From NCBI RefSeq assembly GCF_000368585.1, contig NZ_KB849556.1, positions 205,586 through 269,585 on the forward strand: a stretch of DNA of 64,000 nt, in the 5' to 3' direction. The notes under the pieces are model-generated. The model was not told where the DNA came from. It did no database searches and was given only the letters and a program-made list of their open reading frames with translations. Shown piece by piece: positions 1 to 5,662 of the stretch. A program made the position numbers and the translations under genes. Origin of the DNA: Acinetobacter venetianus RAG-1 = CIP 110063. Its GTDB lineage: Bacteria > Pseudomonadota > Gammaproteobacteria > Pseudomonadales > Moraxellaceae. The stretch's first letter is position 1. Each line of letters opens with the position of its first letter.

Positions 1-608
1 GCAGAGGGAATAGCCCAGAAGAAACGTTTATTTAAGATTTCAACTAAAGCACATGCAAGTACGATCACAACGAAGGAAACTGCATACACCCCAAATAAAG
101 GTGCATAGCCATCGAGTAATCGCTCAGTAAATGCATAACCTGCAAATAACCAAGGGAAACCAGTAAATACCCATGTCTTCGCCCATTCAAAGAGTACCCA
201 AAGTGGCGCAAAGGTCAAAGGTGTTTCTGGAAAGAACCGACGATAGAGCCATGTTTGAAACGCTGTAAATAAGCCCATTGCTGTTGCCATAAAGACAATC
301 ATCAAAATGCTTAAGAACGCATTGGTATCACCGTAGGTATGAATGGAGGTATAGAGCCAAAACGCGCCGACAAACCATAAACCAAAGCCATAAGCCCAAC
401 CTAAAACAAAGGCTTGTCTAGGTCCTCGCTGGCGTAAAACCGTATACAATAATGCTGGTGATAAAATCGCAAGCCACCAAAAATAATAAGGTGCGAGCGC
501 CAAGCTAAAGATTGCACCCGAAATGAGTGCAATCAAAAGTGGAAAAATAAAAGGGAGCTGTTTTTGTGATTGGGATGGATTTAACAGCTTTTCAAAATAG
601 CTTCTCAT
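1..608 (-). CDS. lnt: Apolipoprotein N-acyltransferase, N-terminal part (cut by window edge)
   Basis: Catalyses the last step of lipoprotein maturation: it transfers an acyl chain from phospholipid to the N-terminal cysteine of apolipoproteins at the inner membrane. About 202 codons are visible, reading from ATG at 606-608 towards position 1. The translation begins MRSYFEKLLNPSQSQ and continues as a series of hydrophobic helices containing LALAPYYFWWLAILSPALL and GFPWLFAGYAF, typical of the membrane half of Lnt. The nitrilase-like catalytic domain lies outside the window, so no active-site residue can be checked. The start overlaps the stop of the upstream corC-like gene (ATGA), so the two are translationally coupled, as in many gammaproteobacteria where corC precedes lnt. 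Confidence 0.9.
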   Translation of the reverse strand, partial: MRSYFEKLLNPSQSQKQLPFIFPLLIALISGAIFSLALAPYYFWWLAILSPALLYTVLRQRGPRQAFVLGWAYGFGLWFVGAFWLYTSIHTYGDTNAFLSILMIVFMATAMGLFTAFQTWLYRRFFPETPLTFAPLWVLFEWAKTWVFTGFPWLFAGYAFTERLLDGYAPLFGVYAVSFVVIVLACALVEILNKRFFWAIPS

Positions 609-1444
609 TGACGTACAGCTCGAATCAGATGAATAGTGCGTGCATCTGCTTCGATAATGGTGAATTGCCAATCGCCAAGTTCAATCGTTTGTCCTTGTAG
701 ATCGCTGACGAGACCAATTTCTTGTAGAAGCAGACCGCCCATAGTTTCAACTTCATCGTCAGAAAAATCTGCATCTAAAATAGTGTTGAAATGTTCGATT
801 GGTGTAAGTGCTTGAACAATCCACGTATTTGCAGTTGTTGGGTCATTGTCTGGAACAATATAGAGCGCTTCTTCATCTGCAATATCATGTTCATCCTCGA
901 TTTCACCGACGATTTCTTCAAGAATATCTTCAAGTGTGACTAAACCAGAGGTTGACCCATATTCATCAATGACGATTGCGATATGTGTTTGCGTATTTTT
1001 AAGCATACGCAGTACTTGATCCGAACGCGCGCTCTCGGGTACGAAAACAGGTTGGCGCATCAATGCACGAATATCAACATTGACAGTACGTTCAGTGAGA
1101 AATGGTAAAAGGTCTTTTGCTAGTAGAATACCAACCACATTGTCACTTTGATCAGCCGAAAACACAGGGAAGCGTGAATGTGCTGATTCAATTAAGACAT
1201 CTAAAATATCAAAGAGTTGATCATCCTCTTGTAAGCTAATAATTGCTGTACGCGGGGTCATCACTTCTCGAATTTTTGTTGCTGGTAGATCTAGAACACC
1301 CTCAAGCATAGCAACAGTATCTGGCTCTAAAAAGCGACGCGAATTTTGAACTAACTTGAGTAATTCATCGCGGGTTTCAGGTGCGGTACCTAACCATTTT
1401 CTTAAGCCACGCATACCCCACGACGGACTGGATTCCTCGACCAT
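605..1444 (-). CDS. corC: CorC/HlyC-family CBS-domain protein
   Basis: A 279-residue cytosolic protein of the CorC family, linked by family knowledge to magnesium/cobalt efflux and possibly to membrane homeostasis. It shows a CBS pair: the first starts near residue 58 (IREVMTPRTAIISL) and the second near 125, with VTLEDILEEIVGEIEDEHD following. A C-terminal CorC_HlyC (transporter-associated) domain covers about residues 205-279. There is no transmembrane segment, so this is the short soluble CorC type rather than the membrane-anchored DUF21 type. The stop overlaps the lnt start by the ATGA arrangement. In other bacteria ybeY and ybeZ are often found just upstream; here the next upstream gene is the divergent tusA-like gene. 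Confidence 0.9.
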   Translation of the reverse strand: MVEESSPSWGMRGLRKWLGTAPETRDELLKLVQNSRRFLEPDTVAMLEGVLDLPATKIREVMTPRTAIISLQEDDQLFDILDVLIESAHSRFPVFSADQSDNVVGILLAKDLLPFLTERTVNVDIRALMRQPVFVPESARSDQVLRMLKNTQTHIAIVIDEYGSTSGLVTLEDILEEIVGEIEDEHDIADEEALYIVPDNDPTTANTWIVQALTPIEHFNTILDADFSDDEVETMGGLLLQEIGLVSDLQGQTIELGDWQFTIIEADARTIHLIRAVRQ

Positions 1445-1616
1445 GATCTTTCCTAAAGACTCTCTATATCAATTAGATGATTTTCATCATACCGAAGATA
1501 AAGCGGATATGCATCAATAAAACGATGCAAAAAACGTACAGTTTTTCAAAATATTGTTGGTGATTTTTATATAGTCACTTTATGTTAAAATATGAAAATT
1601 AGAATATTTGAGTTTA

Positions 1617-1877
1617 ATGATGTCTGAAGCAGCAAAAGTTCCTAGTGTTCAGCTAAATACCAGAGGTTTACGTTGTCCTGAGCCTGTTATGATGTTGCAT
1701 CAAGCAATCCGAAAAGCCAAAGCGGGTGACATTGTTGAAGTATTGGCAACTGACCCTTCTACATCTTGGGATATTCCAAAATTTTGTATGCATTTAGGGC
1801 ATGAGCTTTTGCTCAAAGAAGAGAGCCTTGATGAAAATAGCAATACTGAATATCGTTATTTGGTGCAAAAAGGCTAA
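1617..1877 (+). CDS. tusA: TusA-family sulfurtransferase
   Basis: A small sulfur carrier related to TusA, which relays persulfide sulfur from cysteine desulfurase towards tRNA thiolation and other acceptors. The diagnostic CPxP motif is present in RGLRCPEPVMMLHQAIRK, with the catalytic cysteine about 20 residues from the start. The rest fits the two-layer SirA/TusA fold (GDIVEVLATDPSTSWDIPKFC). The reading frame extends to a TTG at 1608, but tandem ATG codons at 1617 and 1620 are more likely starts; the exact one is not resolved. It is divergent from corC and stands alone. Length (86-87 aa) is normal for the family. Confidence 0.87.
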   Translation: MMSEAAKVPSVQLNTRGLRCPEPVMMLHQAIRKAKAGDIVEVLATDPSTSWDIPKFCMHLGHELLLKEESLDENSNTEYRYLVQKG

Positions 1878-1898
1878 TTCTTTTTTTTAATATTACTT

Positions 1899-1917
1899 AC
1901 CTCCCGTATTGGGAGGT
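1899..1917. terminator. GC-rich hairpin between tusA and the DoxX gene
   Basis: Inverted repeat acctccc/gggaggt with a 5-nt loop lies between the convergent ends of the tusA-like and DoxX-like genes. There is no good T-run on either side. It may act as a weak bidirectional terminator or 3-prime-end stabiliser. Confidence 0.35.
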
Positions 1918-1945
1918 ATATGCAAAATCATATTATAAACAGCGG

Positions 1946-2566
1946 TTATTTTTCACTATGAAACTTTTCAATCCAGTGATTTAACCAATAATCCACACTC
2001 ACATAACGACCGCCACCCAGCACAATTAACGCAAGTAACATCACAAAATAAGTTGCTGCAAACTCGATACCATTATTTAAAATAACAAATGAGCCGCTCG
2101 ATGTGAGCCAGTCATAATTGCCATAAGTCATTAAAATCTCTCTTGCTTTCTCTAATTTTTCAGCGGACTCCATCACTTGCATATTGGCAAAAGGTGCTTG
2201 TGGGTCGGCAATCGCTTGCCAACCATTCGGTAGATGCACAGTAAATATCGCGACGAGCATTGTGATCATCAACGGAATACTGATCCATCGAGTTGCTAAA
2301 CCCAGTGCAAGTAAAATAGCACCACCTAGCTCAGCAGAAGTTGCTAGTGTTGCCATCAGTGTTGGAAAGGGTAAGCCTAAGCCCCAATCGGGGTTACCAA
2401 ACCATTCAACGGTATCTGCAAAATGAGCAAGCTTATTCGAACCTGCCATCCAAAACACTGGGACAAGAAACAACCTTAACGAAAGTGCTGCAATTCCGTC
2501 GAAATGTTTTAAATGCGAACAAAAATTCTGATAGCGTAACAATAAAGGATAAATAAATTTATTCAT
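1946..2566 (-). CDS. hvfX: DoxX-family membrane protein of the RiPP locus (HvfX-like)
   Basis: A 206-residue DoxX-family inner-membrane protein with about four hydrophobic helices: near residues 27-45 (LSLRLFLVPVFWMAGSNKL), 70-90 (ATSAELGGAILLALGLA), 95-110 and 170-190. The motif MAGSNKLAHF and the central LATSAELGGAILLALGL stretch are typical of DoxX. It is transcribed away from the precursor peptide operon. Its upstream region carries an ECF-type promoter element matching that of the operon, so it probably belongs to the same regulon. DoxX proteins accompany DUF692/DUF2063 cassettes in known bufferin/Hvf clusters; a role in maturation or redox support is inferred. The start at 2566 has no strong ribosome binding site. 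Confidence 0.8.
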   Translation of the reverse strand: MNKFIYPLLLRYQNFCSHLKHFDGIAALSLRLFLVPVFWMAGSNKLAHFADTVEWFGNPDWGLGLPFPTLMATLATSAELGGAILLALGLATRWISIPLMITMLVAIFTVHLPNGWQAIADPQAPFANMQVMESAEKLEKAREILMTYGNYDWLTSSGSFVILNNGIEFAATYFVMLLALIVLGGGRYVSVDYWLNHWIEKFHSEK

Positions 2567-2595
2567 GAGGATTTCACACTGACTCGTATTGAATA

Positions 2596-2628
2596 GTTAT
2601 TAGTCGGTTGAGGATTTAGTTTCTTACA
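2596..2628 (-). promoter_or_regulatory. ECF-type promoter for the DoxX gene
   Basis: On the minus strand TGTAAGAA, 14 nt, then CGACTAATAAC. This matches the divergent plus-strand element (TGTAATAA, 14 nt, CGTCTAATAAC) in both boxes and in spacing. The -10-like box (CGACTAA) resembles ECF sigma promoters. The pairing with the neighbouring ECF gene is inference. Confidence 0.6.
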
Positions 2629-2649
2629 AGAAAAAAATTATTTTTTAAC

Positions 2650-2682
2650 TGTAATAAATTGAGTGGTCGCTCGTCTAATAAC
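2650..2682 (+). promoter_or_regulatory. ECF-type promoter for the hvfA operon
   Basis: TGTAATAA, 14 nt, then CGTCTAATAAC, about 50 nt upstream of the precursor gene start. CGTCTAA resembles -10 boxes of ECF sigma factors, and an ECF gene lies in the same operon. The same arrangement occurs divergently at 2596-2628. Confidence 0.62.
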
Positions 2683-2729
2683 ATGTACCTAAGTACAAAA
2701 CCCCAAATTGATTTAAAAGGAACTTCAAA

Positions 2730-3035
2730 ATGAATAAGTTAAATTCGATGACATCAGTCGCTGCTTTAGTTGCACTGTCTATGGTTGGTGCAACAACACA
2801 TGTCTCTGCGGCTTCAACGACAACTGAAACTCATGTGACCAAAGCTGCTGATGGTAAATGTGGTGAAGCAAAATGTGGTGCAAATAAAGCCAAACAACAG
2901 CATAAAACAACTGAAGCAAAATGTGGCGCTGACAAAAAAGCGGCTGATGCGAAATGTGGTGCTGACAAAAAAATGGCTGATGCGAAATGCGGCGCAGATA
3001 AAAAAATGGCTGATGCAAAATGCGGCGCACACTAA
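2730..3035 (+). CDS. hvfA: Exported Cys-Gly repeat precursor peptide (HvfA-like RiPP)
   Basis: A 101-residue low-complexity peptide. Residues 1-27 form a Sec-type signal peptide (AALVALSMVGATTHVSA) with likely cleavage after VSA. The mature part holds six KCG motifs, with cysteines at residues 44, 49, 65, 76, 87 and 98. The last four are spaced exactly 11 residues apart in units AKCGADKK(A/M)AD, encoded by three 33-bp direct repeats. This matches the precursor type modified by DUF692 (MNIO) enzymes in Hvf/bufferin clusters, where Cys residues are converted to oxazolone-thioamide-type groups that bind copper. Modification and metal here are inferred. It has a good ribosome binding site (aaaagga). 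It is followed by the DUF692 gene after a 12-bp hairpin, which could limit maturase expression relative to precursor. Confidence 0.85.
   Translation: MNKLNSMTSVAALVALSMVGATTHVSAASTTTETHVTKAADGKCGEAKCGANKAKQQHKTTEAKCGADKKAADAKCGADKKMADAKCGADKKMADAKCGAH
2916..3032 (+). repeat. 33-bp tandem repeats encoding AKCGADKK(A/M)AD
   Basis: Three in-frame 33-bp units (2916-3014), then a partial unit ending the gene. Differences are mostly synonymous third-position changes (TGT/TGC, GGT/GGC), with one GCG/ATG codon exchange. This indicates repeat expansion under selection for the peptide. Confidence 0.85.
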
Positions 3036-3051
3036 TCAATTAAATTATCGG

Positions 3052-3085
3052 TGATGACAACAACTTTATAAGGTTGTTGTCATCA
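3052..3085 (+). promoter_or_regulatory. Hairpin between precursor and maturase genes
   Basis: Inverted repeat with arms 3053-3064 (gatgacaacaac) and 3073-3084 (gttgttgtcatc), 8-nt loop, extendable by one pair. There is no T-run, so it is more likely an mRNA-stability or partial attenuation element than a full terminator. Such an element could give excess precursor mRNA over maturase mRNA. Confidence 0.55.
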
Positions 3086-3101
3086 TTGAAAAGGAATGCA
3101 A

Positions 3102-3968
3102 ATGGTTGCTTTCAATGGTGCTGGACTGGGTTTAAGACGTGATTTTATTGATACGTTTTTACAAGCAGACCAACATCCTGATTTTATAGAAGTTGCACCT
3201 GAGAACTGGATGGGTTTTGGTGGGCGACATGCAAAGTTATTGGCGCAATGTTTGGAAAAGTCGTCATTAGTTTGTCATGGGCTTTCCTTATCTATCGGTG
3301 GGCCGCATCCACTTAATCTTGAGTTTGTGCACCAAGTACGAGATTTTTTAAAACAACATCAGGTACTGACTTATTCGGAACATTTGAGTTATACCAATGA
3401 TGGTGGTTATTTATATGATCTATTGCCGATTCCCATGACAGAGGAAGCAGTGGACTACGTCGTAGAGCGGATTTTGCGTGTACAAGATGTTTTAGGGCAA
3501 CGTTTAGTTCTGGAGAATGTTTCAACGTATCTCATGCCGAATGCAGAAATGAGCGAAAATGATTTTGTTCATGAGGTGATTACACGCGCAGACTGTGAAC
3601 TCTTGCTCGATGTAAATAATGTCTATGTGAATAGTAAGAACCATCAAACAGATGCATATGCTTTTATTGATGCGATGCCGAAAGATCGGATTCGATATCT
3701 ACATATTGCTGGTCATGAACAAGTGAGCGATGATTTGTTGATTGATACGCATGGGGAAAATGTCTGTGATCCTGTGTGGGAATTGTTGACATATACCTAC
3801 CAAACCTGTGGTGTAAAGCCGACGTTGTTAGAACGTGATTTCAATATTCCGACGTGGCAACAACTTCAGCATGAGCTAAATATAATCAAAGATCTACAAA
3901 ACCAATTTAGCTATCCTCAATCACTTCATACCAATACCTTAAATATTATAAATGAGGTAAAAGTATGA
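3102..3968 (+). CDS. hvfB: DUF692 / MNIO-type RiPP maturase (HvfB/BufB-like)
   Basis: A 288-residue DUF692-family protein, a TIM-barrel multinuclear iron oxidase that modifies cysteines in precursor peptides. Family motifs are present in order: GLGLRRDF near the start, EVAPENWMGFGG, LSIGGPHPLNLE, YSEHLSYTNDGGYLYDLLP, VLENVSTYL, LLLDVNNVYVNSKNH and YLHIAGHE, followed by DTHGENVCD. These include the His, Glu, Asp and Asn positions expected for iron ligands. The frame allows ATG at 3096, but the ribosome binding site AAGGA (3091-3095) is correctly spaced only for ATG 3102. The gene overlaps the DUF2063 gene by ATGA. Length and composition are normal, with no sign of decay. Confidence 0.9.
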   Translation: MVAFNGAGLGLRRDFIDTFLQADQHPDFIEVAPENWMGFGGRHAKLLAQCLEKSSLVCHGLSLSIGGPHPLNLEFVHQVRDFLKQHQVLTYSEHLSYTNDGGYLYDLLPIPMTEEAVDYVVERILRVQDVLGQRLVLENVSTYLMPNAEMSENDFVHEVITRADCELLLDVNNVYVNSKNHQTDAYAFIDAMPKDRIRYLHIAGHEQVSDDLLIDTHGENVCDPVWELLTYTYQTCGVKPTLLERDFNIPTWQQLQHELNIIKDLQNQFSYPQSLHTNTLNIINEVKV

Positions 3969-4699
3969 AGATGAATGAACGTCCTTTGCAGCAAACTCAG
4001 CAGGCATTTTGTGCGTGGATTCGTGACCCTCGATCAGATCTTCCAGCAGAATTTGTAACAGAGCGAATGCAGGTTTATCGAACCTTATTGTTCAATAATG
4101 TCAGTTCATTTATTAACTTGGTGTATCCGATTGCCCGAACGCTATTATCTGAGACGAAATGGCAGTCTTTGCTGCAAGATTTCTTTCAAAATGCTCAAAA
4201 TCAATCACCATTTTATAATGATATTTCGTTGCAATTCAGAGAATATCTGGATGAGCAACAACATCCAATCTTACAAGAATATCCGTGGTTAGCAGAGTTA
4301 TTACAATTTGAATGGCTGGAACTCTATTTAGATACGGTTGAAATCGAAGAAAAGACATTTTCACAGACTTCCGCTTGGCAATTGAATACACACATTTGGA
4401 TTTTGGTGTATCAATATCCTGTTTATCTTTGGACGATGGAACATCAGGACTTTGAGTATTCACCGAGCGCAGTGATGGTTTGGCGAAATCATCATGATCA
4501 GGTTTGTGTTGAAACATTATTTCCATTATTCGCTTGTTTGATTGAACAACTCAATCAGAAAGCCTTGACTAAACTAGAGCTTAAGCAGTTGATAGACACG
4601 ACGTTGCCAGACTTATCTGCACCAGAAGTAGAGCAACAACTGAAGCTATTATCTGAACGATTAACTGAGTTAGATTTATTGTATATCCCAGAACAATAG
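3965..4699 (+). CDS. hvfC: DUF2063 protein, RiPP maturation partner (HvfC/BufC-like)
   Basis: A 244-residue protein whose N-terminal half is the DUF2063 domain: QQAFCAWIRDP, ERMQVYRTLLFNNVSSFI, YPIARTLL, then a W and FF-containing helix and YPWLAELLQFEWLEL. DUF2063 proteins are partners of DUF692 enzymes and are thought to recognise or present the precursor peptide. The C-terminal half is a less conserved alpha/beta region (YPVYLWTME), ending in helices with many Leu and Gln. It starts inside the DUF692 stop codon (ATGA), indicating coupled translation and probably a complex with the maturase. Confidence 0.87.
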   Translation: MKMNERPLQQTQQAFCAWIRDPRSDLPAEFVTERMQVYRTLLFNNVSSFINLVYPIARTLLSETKWQSLLQDFFQNAQNQSPFYNDISLQFREYLDEQQHPILQEYPWLAELLQFEWLELYLDTVEIEEKTFSQTSAWQLNTHIWILVYQYPVYLWTMEHQDFEYSPSAVMVWRNHHDQVCVETLFPLFACLIEQLNQKALTKLELKQLIDTTLPDLSAPEVEQQLKLLSERLTELDLLYIPEQ

Positions 4700-4713
4700 G
4701 ATGAGGTCAGGAG

Positions 4714-5331
4714 ATGGCTCAGGCTGCTACCAACAATGACGAGTTCATTCAACAACTACAAAATCCTGTTTTTTTGCATGATTTAAGGCAGCAAATGATG
4801 AAGTTTGCAGTATTGCAACTCTCCTCATTTCATCAAGCCGAAGATGTGGTGCAAGAGGCTTTAGTGAGTGCTTTGCAGCATGTCGAATCATTTTCAGGGC
4901 GTGCAGCATTTAAAACGTGGGTGTTTGCGATTTTGAAAAATAAGATCGTTGATTCGATTCGACAAAAAACACGTCTGGTTAGCATGAGTGAGCTATTTCA
5001 TGATGATGACAGCGAGTTAAGCGTGGATGCGCTGTTTGATGCTGCTGGACATTGGCAAAAATCAGAGATGCCAAAAGCATGGCGAAATCCTGAAGAAATG
5101 ATGGAGCAACAGGATTTTTGGATGATTTTCGATGCATGTTTGAATCATTTACCTGCAAAGTATGCACAAGTTTTTATGTTGCGGGAAATGATAGAACTCA
5201 GCTCTGATGAAATATGTGAAAAGCTGGAACTTACGGTTTCTAATCTCAATGTTTTAATGTATCGCAGCCGAGCACGATTACGTGAGTGTTTGGAAAATAA
5301 ATGGTTACTTCAGGAGGATTGCTCATGTTGA
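4714..5331 (+). CDS. ECF-type RNA polymerase sigma factor of the RiPP operon
   Basis: A 205-residue sigma-70 family factor. Region 2 spans about residues 20-95: QQMMKFAVLQL, then HQAEDVVQEALVSALQHV, FSGRAAFKTWVFAILKNKIVD. Region 4 spans about 140-195: LPAKYAQVFMLREMIELSSDEIC, with a helix-turn-helix ending LNVLMYRSRARLREC. A roughly 40-residue acidic linker lies between them. The ribosome binding site GAGG (4703-4706) is 7 nt from the start. It lies 14 bp after hvfC and overlaps the next small gene by 7 bp, so it is co-transcribed with the peptide it probably controls. Matching ECF-type promoter elements upstream of hvfA and hvfX support an autoregulated regulon; the inducing signal (copper or oxidative stress) is inferred. 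Confidence 0.9.
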   Translation: MAQAATNNDEFIQQLQNPVFLHDLRQQMMKFAVLQLSSFHQAEDVVQEALVSALQHVESFSGRAAFKTWVFAILKNKIVDSIRQKTRLVSMSELFHDDDSELSVDALFDAAGHWQKSEMPKAWRNPEEMMEQQDFWMIFDACLNHLPAKYAQVFMLREMIELSSDEICEKLELTVSNLNVLMYRSRARLRECLENKWLLQEDCSC

Positions 5332-5516
5332 CCTGTCGACAAGCAACGCAGTTACTTTCTGAACAACAAGATCGACAACTGTTGTTGAAAGAACAGAGTG
5401 GTTTACAATTTCATTTGATGATGTGTCGTTCATGTCGACGTTTTGGTAAGCAAATGAAAACGCTGAGTGTATTGTCTAAAGCATATAAGCGATTTGATGA
5501 AGAGCAGAAAGACTAA
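5325..5516 (+). CDS. Small zinc-finger anti-sigma candidate (ZAS-like, no membrane segment)
   Basis: A 63-residue protein starting at ATG 5325 behind AGGAGG (5312-5317), overlapping the sigma gene stop. The reading frame extends upstream, but this start has the clear ribosome binding site. It contains the zinc anti-sigma motif H-x3-C-x2-C in FHLMMCRSC, plus an early cysteine (MLTCRQAT). This matches the zf-HC2 class that holds ECF sigma factors. Unlike most anti-sigmas it has no transmembrane helix, so it would act in the cytosol, possibly sensing zinc/copper or thiol oxidation directly. Anti-sigma function is inferred from motif and position. Confidence 0.78.
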   Translation: MLTCRQATQLLSEQQDRQLLLKEQSGLQFHLMMCRSCRRFGKQMKTLSVLSKAYKRFDEEQKD

Positions 5517-5519
5517 AAT

Positions 5520-5549
5520 AAAAAGCCTCAATGAATTGAGGCTTTTTAT
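5520..5549 (+). terminator. Terminator of the RiPP operon
   Basis: Perfect 11-bp stem aaaagcctcaa/ttgaggctttt with a 4-nt loop and T-run, directly after the zinc-finger gene stop. Confidence 0.85.
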
Positions 5550-5630
5550 TTAATTATATGGTAGGCATTCGGCGTGACCACATTATCTAAAAATTACATG
5601 TTCGGGTATGAGAAGCGACTAAAGCTTCGC

Positions 5631-5662
5631 AAGAACTATCCGAATATTACATATTCGGATAG
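5631..5662. repeat. Inverted repeat across the etfD stop codon
   Basis: The arms aactatccgaata and tattcggatagtt (13 bp, perfect) are separated by about 5 nt. The etfD stop lies inside the structure. There is no T-run on the minus strand downstream. A degenerate copy of one arm plus stop (ttacatgttcgggta, near 5597-5611) lies a few tens of bases downstream of the gene. Possible 3-prime-end stabiliser. Confidence 0.6.

Noticed and set aside
2916..3032. Tandem repeats considered as a CRISPR array
   Set aside because: 33-bp units are in frame, adjacent with no spacers and encode the RiPP core.
2779..3054. Antisense and +1-frame ORFs over the precursor peptide gene
   Set aside because: They arise from the repetitive AT-rich sequence; only the plus-strand frame has a signal peptide, a ribosome binding site and a family match.
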